DNA from: Lysobacteraceae bacterium
GTDB lineage: Bacteria > Bdellovibrionota > UBA1018 > JAGTJX01
Length of the DNA: 64,000 nt
Direction: 5' to 3'
Assembly: GCA_023657465.1 (NCBI GenBank)
Contig: JAGTJX010000001.1
Location: 235,090-299,089 of the forward strand
In this document: positions 17,580 through 25,620 of the stretch, piece after piece
Numbering within the stretch: the first letter of the stretch is position 1
How the letters are laid out: each line of letters begins with the position of its first letter
Position numbers and translations under genes: made by a program
The notes under the pieces: generated by a model
Seen by the model: the letters and a program-made list of their open reading frames with translations, nothing else
The model's database searches: none
Told to the model about the DNA's origin: nothing

Positions 17580-18353
17580 ATGAATATTTATGTCTGCATC
17601 AAACAAGTCCCGGACACTGAAACCAAAATCAAACTCTCTCCCGATTCTACAGGGATCGACACCACTGGCATCAAGTGGATCGTCTCTCCTTACGATGAAT
17701 TCGCAATCGAAGAAGCGCTGAGACTCAAAGAGAAAAACGCAGGAAGTTTAGTCACCGTAATCGCTGCGGGCCCTGCACGAGTGGTTGAAGCATTAAGAAC
17801 CGCTCTCGCAATGGGTGCAGACAATGCCATTCACGTAGAGATTGCTGAAACTGCGGATAATTTTTTCACTGCGAAGTCACTCGCTGCAGCTCTTAAGAAA
17901 GAAGCAAAAGTCGACATCGTATACTTCGGAAAAGAAGCGATCGATGATGGCGCAGGACAAACCGCTCAGCTCACAGCTGCACTGATGGATCTTCCTTGTG
18001 TGACAGTCGCTCTCAATGTTGAATACTCTGCAGACAAAATCAAAGCCAAGCGCGAAGTCGAAGGAGGAGCTTTTGAGATGATCGAAGCCACTCTTCCTGT
18101 CGTCATCGCAGCCCAAAAAGGAATGAACGAACCTAGGTACGCTTCACTTCCCAACATCATGAAAGCCAAGAAAAAAGAAGTAAAGGCTTACAAAGAGTCT
18201 GATCTTGGAGTTTCATCTGCCGATCAAAAAATCAAATTGAAGAACTTCCAACTTCCACCTCCTAAACAACCAGGCAAAAAAGTAGAAGGCGATGCCGCTA
18301 CTGCTGCAAAAGCGCTAGTTCAACTCTTACACACAGAAGCAAAGGTAATCTAA
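17580..18353 (+). CDS. etfB: electron transfer flavoprotein beta subunit
   Basis: EtfB is the AMP-binding partner of the FAD-carrying alpha subunit; the heterodimer collects electrons from acyl-CoA and related dehydrogenases. The 257-residue protein begins NIYVCIKQVPDTETKIK and contains the adenine-nucleotide-type alpha/beta fold with GKEAIDDGAGQTAQL and EGGAFEMIEATLPVV. A GAGG site precedes the ATG. etfA follows 3 nt later and a matching membrane oxidoreductase follows that, forming a complete electron route to quinone. Confidence 0.96.
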   Translation: MNIYVCIKQVPDTETKIKLSPDSTGIDTTGIKWIVSPYDEFAIEEALRLKEKNAGSLVTVIAAGPARVVEALRTALAMGADNAIHVEIAETADNFFTAKSLAAALKKEAKVDIVYFGKEAIDDGAGQTAQLTAALMDLPCVTVALNVEYSADKIKAKREVEGGAFEMIEATLPVVIAAQKGMNEPRYASLPNIMKAKKKEVKAYKESDLGVSSADQKIKLKNFQLPPPKQPGKKVEGDAATAAKALVQLLHTEAKVI

Positions 18354-18356
18354 ATC

Positions 18357-19325
18357 ATGTCTAAAATTTTTGTTGTTGTAGAACACCGTGATGGCAAATT
18401 GAAAAAAGTAAGCTTTGAACTCTTGGGACTCGCTTCTCAAGGTGGAAACGAAGCTTACGCGATTCTCTTAGGAGAAGGCGTGACCGGACTTGCAGGTGAA
18501 CTCGCTCACTACGGAGCGAAGAAGGTTTTCGTTTCTGATTCACCTACTTTCAAATATTACAGCGCAGAAGCGTATTCAAAAGCTGTAGTACAAATCGCAA
18601 CTCAAAACGGAGCTGAAGTCATCTTGACAGGCCACACACCTACCGGAAAAGACTTCATGCCTCACGTAGCCGCGAAGCTTAACGTCGGACTTGCCTCTGA
18701 CTGCACTCAAATTTCAATCAGTGGCACTACGGTGACTGCTCGTCGTCCTGTGTATGCTGGCAAGGCAACTGCTGAAGTAGAATTCTTAGGCTCAGGCGTG
18801 AGACTTGCTACTGTTCGCGCCAACAGCATTGGAATTCCAAAACCAGACACCTCAAAGACAGCAGAAACCTCTGCTGTCACGATTGATATCGGACAATTAA
18901 AAACAAAAGTTCTCGAAGTAGTGCGCGGTGCTGTTGGTCGTCCAGACGTGACTGAAGCTGCGATTGTCATCTCAGGCGGAAGATCACTGAAGAGCGCTGA
19001 GAATTTCAAAATCTTAGAAGACTGCGCTGATGTCCTCGGTGCGGGCGTCGGAGCCTCTCGTGCTGCTGTGGATGCTGGATTCAGACCTCACCGAGATCAA
19101 GTCGGGCAAACAGGCAAAACCGTATCGCCTGCACTTTATATTGCTTGCGGAATCAGTGGCGCTATTCAGCATTTGGCCGGTATGCGCACCTCCAAAACCA
19201 TCGTTGCTATCAATACAGACCCTCAGGCTCCTATTTTTCAGGTTGCTGACTACGGAATTGTTGGCGATTTGTTCGCAGTTGTTCCAGAATTAATGAAAGA
19301 GTTTAAAAACCTCAAAGAACACTGA
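18357..19325 (+). CDS. etfA: electron transfer flavoprotein alpha subunit
   Basis: The 322-residue EtfA subunit binds FAD through its C-terminal half: VISGGRSLKSAENFK, GASRAAVDAGFRPHRDQVGQTGKTV, YIACGISGAIQHLAGM and AINTDPQAPIFQVADYGIVGD are all present and in order. It acts in the cytoplasm with EtfB. Downstream, after 15 nt, lies the gene for the Fe-S membrane protein expected to take its electrons. Confidence 0.97.
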   Translation: MSKIFVVVEHRDGKLKKVSFELLGLASQGGNEAYAILLGEGVTGLAGELAHYGAKKVFVSDSPTFKYYSAEAYSKAVVQIATQNGAEVILTGHTPTGKDFMPHVAAKLNVGLASDCTQISISGTTVTARRPVYAGKATAEVEFLGSGVRLATVRANSIGIPKPDTSKTAETSAVTIDIGQLKTKVLEVVRGAVGRPDVTEAAIVISGGRSLKSAENFKILEDCADVLGAGVGASRAAVDAGFRPHRDQVGQTGKTVSPALYIACGISGAIQHLAGMRTSKTIVAINTDPQAPIFQVADYGIVGDLFAVVPELMKEFKNLKEH

Positions 19326-19340
19326 GAAGGATCTTAGTTC

Positions 19341-21293
19341 ATGTGGCAGCCCATCCTGTTTTGTTTATTTGCAGCGGGATTTTTCGGATTTTCCGGATAT
19401 CGATTCCTGCGCCTGTATCGCTTAGCAAAAACCCAAACAGGTAAAGCCCCTGCGAGATTCAATAGAATTCCAGAGCGATTAATCCAGACCTTCATCAATG
19501 TCATTGGCCAGAAGGCCGTTCTACAGAAGCCTGGCATTGGAATACTCCATACCCTGATCTTCTGGGGATTCCTTATCATTACCATTGGGACGATGGAGCA
19601 ATTTGTCTCGACACTCATTCCAGGATTCAACTTTGAGTTCTTGGGTCAACCTACATATGTATCTCTTCTCTTCATTCAAGATCTATTCACATCGTTCGTT
19701 CTACTTGCAGTATTAGGCGCGCTCTATCGTAGAATTGTTCTCAAACCTAAGCACTTAGGACAATCGAGCGACGCGTTTTGGGTTTTAGCATTCACAGGCT
19801 CGCTCATGGTTTCGATTTTCCTCATGAACGCGTCACACTTGCTTGCAACTGCTCCTTGGTATGAGCTTGCGATGCCGATGTCGAGAAGAGTGGCTGGCGT
19901 GATGGGTCTTCTTAATCTCGGTACCGATGCTTACGAAACAATGGCCATTATATTCAAGTGGATCCACATGACTCTCGTCATGGGATTTGCTGCTTACATC
20001 CCTACTTCCAAGCACCTTCATATCGTGGCCGCAGGACCGAATACATTCCTCATGAATCTTGATCGAGCCAAGCCCATGAGCACAATTAATTTTGAAGATG
20101 AGTCGATCACTCAATACGGAGCTGCGAAGAATACAGACTTAAGCTGGAAGGACGCTCTCGATTATTTCTCCTGTACTGAATGCGGAAGATGCCAAGAGCT
20201 CTGCCCAGCATGGAACACAGAAAAACCACTCTCTCCTAAGAAGCTCATTTTGGATCTCAAACATCAACTTTTTGATAAAAAGTCAGGCGAGCCGATCATT
20301 GGCAAAGAAGTGACCGAAGATGTGATCTGGGCTTGTACCTCTTGCCGTGCATGCGAAGTCGCCTGCCCAGTGTTCATTGAGCACACTGATAAGATTTTCG
20401 ATATCCGTAGAAACTTAGTCATGATGGAATCCAAATTTCCTGCCGAAGTTCAATCCGTGTTTAAGAACATGGAAACCAACGGAACACCTTGGGCATTCGC
20501 TGCTGCTGAGAGAGCAAATTGGGCGCAAGGCTTAGAAATCAAGACTCTTGCAGAGAACCCTCAGTACGACGTTCTCCTCTGGGTTGGCTGCGCTGGTTCA
20601 TACGACGAACGAAACAAGAAAGTGATGAAAGCGTTTGTAAATATTCTCAACAAATCTTCTGTGAAGTTCGCAATCTTAGGAACTGAAGAAACTTGCACTG
20701 GAGATTCTGCGAGAAGAATTGGAAATGAATACCTCTTCCAAACACTAGCTAAGATCAACGTGGAAAACCTCAATCGCTACAATGTGAAGCGTATCGTGAC
20801 TGCATGCCCTCACTGCTTCAACACGATTAAGAATGAATACAAAGACTTCGGAGGTAATTACGAAGTATTCCATCATAGCGAATTTATTTCTAAGCTGCTC
20901 TCTGAGGGAAAACTCAATCCAACCAAGTCTCAACCTGCAACAGTCACTTACCATGACTCTTGTTATTTAGGTCGTTGGAATAATGTCTACGATCAACCTC
21001 GTGATTCTATCGCCAAGCTCCCAGGCATTAAGATGGCAGAAATGAAACACAACCGCGATCAGTCCATGTGCTGTGGAGCTGGTGGCGGAAGAATGTGGAT
21101 GGAAGAAACCATCGGAAGACGTGTGAACGTCGTGAGAACTGAAGAAGGACTTGAAACTGGCGCTCAAGTAATCGCGTCAGCATGTCCATTCTGCATGACG
21201 ATGATAACTGACGGAGTGAAAACCAAAGAGAAAACTGACTCAGTGAAAGTTCTCGATATTGCAGAACTCGTGAGTGATTCTCTTACCAATTGA
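19341..21293 (+). CDS. etfD: EtfD-type ETF:menaquinone oxidoreductase (Fe-S membrane protein)
   Basis: A 650-residue membrane protein with an N-terminal NarI-like region of about six membrane segments (residues 1-215). Then come two 4Fe-4S motifs, CTECGRCQELCP and CTSCRACEVACPV, and two CCG domains (VGCAGSYDERNKK, ACPHCFNTI, YHDSCYLGRW, MCCGAGGGRMW, ACPFCMTMI). This fusion is the EtfD/EMR type (Rv0338c-like) that passes ETF electrons to menaquinone. Its position right after etfBA supports that role over a heterodisulfide reductase. It would connect acyl-CoA oxidation to respiration. Confidence 0.9.
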   Translation: MWQPILFCLFAAGFFGFSGYRFLRLYRLAKTQTGKAPARFNRIPERLIQTFINVIGQKAVLQKPGIGILHTLIFWGFLIITIGTMEQFVSTLIPGFNFEFLGQPTYVSLLFIQDLFTSFVLLAVLGALYRRIVLKPKHLGQSSDAFWVLAFTGSLMVSIFLMNASHLLATAPWYELAMPMSRRVAGVMGLLNLGTDAYETMAIIFKWIHMTLVMGFAAYIPTSKHLHIVAAGPNTFLMNLDRAKPMSTINFEDESITQYGAAKNTDLSWKDALDYFSCTECGRCQELCPAWNTEKPLSPKKLILDLKHQLFDKKSGEPIIGKEVTEDVIWACTSCRACEVACPVFIEHTDKIFDIRRNLVMMESKFPAEVQSVFKNMETNGTPWAFAAAERANWAQGLEIKTLAENPQYDVLLWVGCAGSYDERNKKVMKAFVNILNKSSVKFAILGTEETCTGDSARRIGNEYLFQTLAKINVENLNRYNVKRIVTACPHCFNTIKNEYKDFGGNYEVFHHSEFISKLLSEGKLNPTKSQPATVTYHDSCYLGRWNNVYDQPRDSIAKLPGIKMAEMKHNRDQSMCCGAGGGRMWMEETIGRRVNVVRTEEGLETGAQVIASACPFCMTMITDGVKTKEKTDSVKVLDIAELVSDSLTN

Positions 21294-21325
21294 TAAACGC
21301 TTTTAACCAAATATGTAATTTCATA

Positions 21326-21934
21326 TTATTTTACACCTTTCTGACTAACAAACTCTAGCTTGACCATAAACTCGCTTAAAACACCTGGAACTTTTAATTT
21401 GAAATCGGTTTCATCCTTCAAAGAGAACCTGTGAACCTGAGAAATGTCACCTAGTGCTCTCGAGAACCAACTCTGAAGTTTTGCGATAAGGACATAATCA
21501 TCTTTTTCAATAATTTTTGAAACTTTCCCCGTAGATCTAAAATCATTCAACAGAGACTCTATTTCATTCTCTCTGCTGAATCTGATCGAATAGAAAATCG
21601 ATCTCTCTAGAATCTTAGACAAAACATCTTTTGAAATAAAAATTCGGTCGCCATCTGAAACACAATGGAACGATTCTTCTTCACTAAAGAGTCCTAAGAA
21701 GTCTCTCTTACCTACCACTGCTGAGCAATTCTCACCCGCGCTGATATTAAGTGCACCTGCTTGAGAATCGTGCTTTACTAATACACGTACAGGAGGAAGT
21801 GAGTGGGTATGTCCTTGTGTATCCTTATATAGAGTAGATACATGATAGTGCGAAGAGAGCTCCGCACCTTGTGCGAGAGCAGAGGCTCCTGCGACCATCC
21901 AAAGAAATGTGAGTGCGATTATACGTTCTGCCAC
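21326..21934 (-). CDS. exported protein, unknown
   Basis: A 202-residue protein with a signal peptide (IIALTFLWMVAGASALAQG, likely cleavage after ALA or AQG). The mature part has two cysteines that could pair (ENCSAVV and ESFHCVS) and alternating strands and helices. I do not recognise the family. It faces away from a sigma-54-preceded lipoprotein gene across a 190-bp divergent region that holds a long hairpin, and it converges with etfD. Confidence 0.65.
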   Translation of the reverse strand: MAERIIALTFLWMVAGASALAQGAELSSHYHVSTLYKDTQGHTHSLPPVRVLVKHDSQAGALNISAGENCSAVVGKRDFLGLFSEEESFHCVSDGDRIFISKDVLSKILERSIFYSIRFSRENEIESLLNDFRSTGKVSKIIEKDDYVLIAKLQSWFSRALGDISQVHRFSLKDETDFKLKVPGVLSEFMVKLEFVSQKGVK

Positions 21935-21960
21935 AAACCCCTAAAGAGCAGGGATCATGC

Positions 21961-21995
21961 CAGCTCAAACTTAATGAGGATTAAGTTTGAGGCTG
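21961..21995. other. 15-bp hairpin in divergent intergenic region
   Basis: CAGCTCAAACTTAAT (21961-21975) pairs with ATTAAGTTTGAG-G-CTG (21980-21995), giving 15 base pairs with one bulged G and a GAGG loop. No T-run follows directly on either strand, so it is not a clear terminator. It lies between divergent genes and could be an operator, an RNA structure in a leader, or the end of a small RNA. Confidence 0.5.
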
Positions 21996-22087
21996 TCTTA
22001 ATGGTAACTTTTTGCAATTTTCGACCTGGTTGTAAATTCCTTGGACACTTTCTCCGTTGTCTAATCCTCTATTTGCCCAAGGGGCTC

Positions 22088-22103
22088 TGGCACGCGTCTT
22101 GTA
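22088..22103 (+). promoter_or_regulatory. possible sigma-54 promoter
   Basis: TGGCACG is followed by TTGTA so that the -24 GG (22089-22090) and the -12 G (22101) keep the strict 10-nt spacing. The -24 half matches the TGGCACG consensus perfectly; the -12 half has GT where GC is usual. It lies about 25 nt before the start of a lipoprotein gene. Found by eye. Confidence 0.45.
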
Positions 22104-22127
22104 ATAGAGAACTGCGGAGATATCGAA

Positions 22128-22775
22128 ATGAAATCGTCTGTAATGGTAGTTAACTCAGTCTTATTGATGATGATGGCAGCCTTAACGCTGTTTCAGACTG
22201 GCTGTACTCCAATTACACCAAGTCTAGATAGACGTTTATTTGTACCTAAGAAAGAACCTGTACCTGGCACTGGATCCGAAAACAGCTTGAACTTAGTTAA
22301 GGAAGATTCCAAAGATCCAATCTATAGAGATGCATCGCTCAACTTTGATCATGATGCTTATATGATTGAATTTGATGACCTGGAGACACTTGAAGAGTCT
22401 GATAGCTGTAAGAATACAGAATTAGACATCGATACTGTTGAGCTTTTCAGAAAAGACGGCAAACTCGAGCTTGAACTCGAAAGGCCTCTTGATACAGAGT
22501 TCTCATTCGAGGTTTCACTTCCAAAGAGTGATACAAAAGTTTTTGCACACAATAAAAAAGTAAGTGTGAAGCTCTCACCTACTGGCGTTCCAAATATTTG
22601 GGTATTTGAGCTCTCGGATAAACAAGAACAAAAACTCGTTGAAAAAGTAGAAGTGAATGCAAAAAGAATTCAATGGAGTGTTTGCCCTACTGCTTTTAGA
22701 GCGAGCAAGAAGCTTCAAGACGACAAAGAAGATATCGCTCACAAAATTGGCACTAAGGGCTTAAGTGTTCTCTAA
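22128..22775 (+). CDS. predicted lipoprotein, unknown
   Basis: A 215-residue protein with a signal peptide ending in the lipobox FQTGC followed by TPITPS, so an envelope lipoprotein. After a polar linker (to about residue 75) there is one domain with several beta strands (GKLELELERPL, FSFEVSLP, KKVSVKLSP, IWVFELS) suggesting a small beta sandwich. Two cysteines (in SDSCKNTE and WSVCPTA) might form a disulfide. The family is not recognised. A partial sigma-54 promoter lies just upstream, and the 3' end overlaps the convergent small gene by 4 bp. Confidence 0.7.
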   Translation: MKSSVMVVNSVLLMMMAALTLFQTGCTPITPSLDRRLFVPKKEPVPGTGSENSLNLVKEDSKDPIYRDASLNFDHDAYMIEFDDLETLEESDSCKNTELDIDTVELFRKDGKLELELERPLDTEFSFEVSLPKSDTKVFAHNKKVSVKLSPTGVPNIWVFELSDKQEQKLVEKVEVNAKRIQWSVCPTAFRASKKLQDDKEDIAHKIGTKGLSVL

Positions 22776-22963
22776 TTATTTAGTCGGTTTGGTGGCAAGA
22801 AATCTTTGTGAGTTGAAATAAATCTTTTCAAAGCAATATTCGCAATATCAGACTCAGTTAATTTTTTATATTCACTCATCTCTTTGAGTTTCTCAGCTAC
22901 TTTTTTTTCAAGCTCTAGGGTGAGTTTCTGAGTGGGTCCATTAACTTTGTAGTCGTCTCTCAT
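22772..22963 (-). CDS. small ribbon-helix-helix-like protein
   Basis: A 63-residue basic protein whose order is strand (QKLTLELEKK), helix (VAEKLKEMSEYKK), turn, and second helix (ESDIANIALKRFIST), matching a MetJ/Arc ribbon-helix-helix DNA-binding fold. It might regulate nearby genes. It lies 40 nt downstream of the vwa gene on the same strand, so it may be co-transcribed with the kdd-kam operon, but no toxin or partner gene is next to it. Confidence 0.55.
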   Translation of the reverse strand: MRDDYKVNGPTQKLTLELEKKVAEKLKEMSEYKKLTESDIANIALKRFISTHKDFLPPNRLNN

Positions 22964-23003
22964 AGGTTTATTATCATCGACGATTGGGTAGAAAAAATCA
23001 ATG

Positions 23004-23921
23004 CTATCTCAGTGCTCTGCCGCGCAATAAATCCTTAACAACACCATACATAATATTAGGTAATGACTCAAGATTACCTACCTCTTTCATTACGCTGTGT
23101 CCTAATTTTGCCATTTCTTGGCAGAGAGCAACTGAGGATCGGTCACGTCCAATTTTAAGCACAACAAGGTGATTCATGTCTTTAGTTAAGTAAGCAGGAT
23201 CTCTTCCTGCAGTGTATTTACCATCTGTGAGAAGGACTACAGATGCGGGGCGTGCTCCGATTCCTGCTTCGGTTTTTATTTTTAGTAATAATTTTAAAGA
23301 TTTCTTAATCCCATCTTCAAGGTGTGTATAACCCTGAGCAGGAACGTCTAAGAATCTTTCGACAAGCTCAAACACTGTGAGCCTCTCTGAAGGCATCTTG
23401 ATGATCTTAGCCTCAGACTCAAACGCGATGATTCCAATTGGATCATCAGGGAACTCTAGTAAAACTACTGCTAATGCTACTGCAGTGAGCGCTAACTTCT
23501 CACCTGTCATCGATAGACTCGTGTCTACAGTGATGATGAGGGGTTGTGTACGTTGAAATGATTTTTCAATCCAGAGATCTGAAAGCTCAATCGCCTTGTC
23601 TGGATTACCAAACCACGGTGCGTGTTCAATCGTCTCGTCTAGGTCTAGTTCAAACTCACTGAGATCTGCCGCAATGACAACAGGAACGCTGAGTACATAT
23701 TTTGGTTTTACAACAGAGCCAATGATCGCTTGAGCCTGTCTTAAGACAGCAAGAGCTGATACTTTTCTTAAGTTTCTGATGATCTCTTTAAAATGAGGGT
23801 TAGACTTAAACTCATGGTACCGAAGTGCAATATCCCAGTCTGAAGCGTTCTTCAGATCTGAAACAAGTGTGTCGTCAGTAATGGTGAAAGTCTTATTGAA
23901 GTTTTCTGGAGCCACAAACAT
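23004..23921 (-). CDS. VWA (MIDAS) domain protein in aminomutase operon
   Basis: A 305-residue protein with a von Willebrand A domain in its second half. The full metal site is visible: DTSLS at the N-terminus of the domain, the Thr in GYTHLEDGI and the Asp in LLTDGKYT. Proteins of this type pair with MoxR ATPases as adaptors that insert cofactors or remodel a target enzyme. Here the MoxR gene is immediately upstream and kamDE before it. The only standard start (ATG 23921) has no close ribosome site, yet the same frame is open for about 30 codons upstream and reads as plausible protein that joins moxR in the -1 frame at an A9 run (23997-24005). Confidence 0.85.
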   Translation of the reverse strand: MFVAPENFNKTFTITDDTLVSDLKNASDWDIALRYHEFKSNPHFKEIIRNLRKVSALAVLRQAQAIIGSVVKPKYVLSVPVVIAADLSEFELDLDETIEHAPWFGNPDKAIELSDLWIEKSFQRTQPLIITVDTSLSMTGEKLALTAVALAVVLLEFPDDPIGIIAFESEAKIIKMPSERLTVFELVERFLDVPAQGYTHLEDGIKKSLKLLLKIKTEAGIGARPASVVLLTDGKYTAGRDPAYLTKDMNHLVVLKIGRDRSSVALCQEMAKLGHSVMKEVGNLESLPNIMYGVVKDLLRGRALR

Positions 23922-23989
23922 TGTAGATTTGCCGGAGTTCTCTTTTTTATCGAACTCTCCTAAGTGAATTTTTTTTTGCTTACTCGGCG

Positions 23990-24856
23990 TTAGGTCTTTT
24001 TTTTTAGATCGTCGATACGGTTAGTACGAATGCTTTCCATTACACGAGCTGTGATTTGCTCGATGATAGACTTTGATTCTGCGTCTCTTTCAGTTCCAGA
24101 GTCACCGCTTTGTTCAAGCTCAATACGAGTTGGTAGCGCTAAAAGTGCTGCTGCTAGAATCGCTTGAGAAAAGTCCTGTTTACGCTTCATGAGTGCTTCG
24201 GCGATCTCCCCGATACTCTGAGCGGCTCTGATTGAAGCTCCTCTTCTGATCTTCTCATGATTTCGGGTGAGTCTAGCAATCCACACTGCTGCAGTTACGA
24301 TTTCGTCGCTCTTCACTGTTTGCTTCACGATCTCTGATTCTTCTTCGGCCGACTGATAATCTAGAGCGATGAGCTCAAAACGATCCAAGATCGCTTCGCT
24401 AAGATGTGAAGTAGCTACGAACTCTTTTGGATTCTGAGTTGCGATAACGGAGAAACCTTTTTTTGCAGAGATTTCTCCAAGTTTAGGCAGTTGAATTTTC
24501 TTTTCATCGATTGCAGGGAGGAGGACGTTCTGCACACCTTCTGGTAAACGATTCATCTCATTGATGAACAGAATTCCGCCTTCACGCATTGCTGATACTA
24601 GCGGTCCTGGAACAAAACTTTTTTCTGAGTAGCCCACTTTAATCACTGTTGGAGGATCAAACCATCCGCTGATTTTCTGCTCGGAGTATCTTCCATCACC
24701 ATCGATGCGATAAACGTCACGCTTCAACTTCTCTGCTGCATCAATCGCAAGTCTCGTCTTACCCACGCCCACAGGTCCTTCTAACAGAATATTGCGTCCT
24801 GCTTCTAAGCAGGCCATTATCTGATCTAACTCGTGTGTGCGTCCTACAATCTTCAT
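23990..24856 (-). CDS. MoxR family AAA+ ATPase in aminomutase operon
   Basis: A 288-residue MoxR-type AAA+ ATPase with Walker A GPVGVGKTRLA, Walker B GGILFINEMNRL, sensor SVIATQNPKE and the downstream LSEAILDRFEL segment. MoxR ATPases act with VWA partners to mature or reactivate enzymes; CbbQ/CbbO for Rubisco is the best known case. It overlaps kamE by 4 nt and is followed by a VWA gene, so its target is probably the lysine 5,6-aminomutase. Its last codons include A9 and then TAA; a -1 shift at A-AAA-AAG would fuse it to the VWA protein. Confidence 0.9.
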   Translation of the reverse strand: MKIVGRTHELDQIMACLEAGRNILLEGPVGVGKTRLAIDAAEKLKRDVYRIDGDGRYSEQKISGWFDPPTVIKVGYSEKSFVPGPLVSAMREGGILFINEMNRLPEGVQNVLLPAIDEKKIQLPKLGEISAKKGFSVIATQNPKEFVATSHLSEAILDRFELIALDYQSAEEESEIVKQTVKSDEIVTAAVWIARLTRNHEKIRRGASIRAAQSIGEIAEALMKRKQDFSQAILAAALLALPTRIELEQSGDSGTERDAESKSIIEQITARVMESIRTNRIDDLKKKT

Positions 24857-25620
24857 TTCTTCTGATTCTGCTTCCTACGGATGAATTCTTCAACAATATA
24901 GCTAGCAACATCGGATGGTTTTGTTCCCACACCGAACCCTGCGTCGAATCCACACTCAACTGATAAGGGATGCGTCACCCTAGGGCCGCCTGCTACGAAA
25001 ATAAGCTTATCTCTTAAGCCACGCTTCTTAGCGCGCTCAATGAGGTCTTTGAAGTCTTTGATATGAATTTCATGCTGAGTGACTACTTTAGAAACCAAGA
25101 TCGCGTCTGCGTTTTCTTTTACCGCCATGTCGAGGAGGTCTTCGTTTAGAACTTGTGCACCTAAGTTCCTCGCATCCAACCACTGATAACGCTCAAGACC
25201 ATAATCTCCAGCGAAGCCTTTCATGTTCATAATGGCATCAATCCCAACTGTGTGAGCGTCGTAACCAGTGCAAGCCCCAAGAATGATGAGCTTACGACCG
25301 ATTTTAGTTTTTATGATTTCGTCAATTTCGTCACGAGATCTTTTTTTTGCATCAACTTTAAGAACTTCAATTTGGGTAAAATCTATCGTGAAGTTGGTGT
25401 TTCCATAGATAACGAAGAATGCGAATCCATTACCGGCCTTATCCATCGTTGCAATCTTCACATTCTGAAAACCCATCTGCTGAGCAAACTGAACTGCAGC
25501 CTCACGCGCTTCTGGAGAGGGTTCAACCGGAAGTGTAAACGCGATCTGGACAGTGCCGTCGTCCATGATGTCGCCGTAAGGTTTAAGTTTTTTGAGATTT
25601 ACTTGTTTAGCTTGACTCAT
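24853..25620 (-). CDS. kamE: lysine 5,6-aminomutase beta subunit (B12-binding)
   Basis: KamE is the cobalamin- and PLP-binding subunit of D-lysine/beta-lysine 5,6-aminomutase, which moves the terminal amino group by a radical mechanism. The 255-residue protein has an N-terminal dimerisation region and a B12 domain with D121-A-H123-T-V-G (DxHxxG), LVSKV and VAGGPR. Lys134 lies 11 residues after His123, the same spacing as the PLP lysine and cobalt-binding His in the Clostridium sticklandii enzyme (from memory). Overlaps of 4 nt with kamD and with moxR put it in one translationally coupled operon. Confidence 0.95.
   Translation of the reverse strand: MSQAKQVNLKKLKPYGDIMDDGTVQIAFTLPVEPSPEAREAAVQFAQQMGFQNVKIATMDKAGNGFAFFVIYGNTNFTIDFTQIEVLKVDAKKRSRDEIDEIIKTKIGRKLIILGACTGYDAHTVGIDAIMNMKGFAGDYGLERYQWLDARNLGAQVLNEDLLDMAVKENADAILVSKVVTQHEIHIKDFKDLIERAKKRGLRDKLIFVAGGPRVTHPLSVECGFDAGFGVGTKPSDVASYIVEEFIRRKQNQKK

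Noticed and set aside
22984-23172. Plus-strand 62-codon frame opposite the vwa 3' end
   Set aside because: It overlaps conserved VWA coding sequence and has no ribosome site or protein-like features.
23004-24856. MoxR-VWA pair as CbbQ/CbbO Rubisco activase
   Set aside because: No Rubisco or carbon-fixation gene is present; coupling is to kamDE, so that specific role is unlikely.
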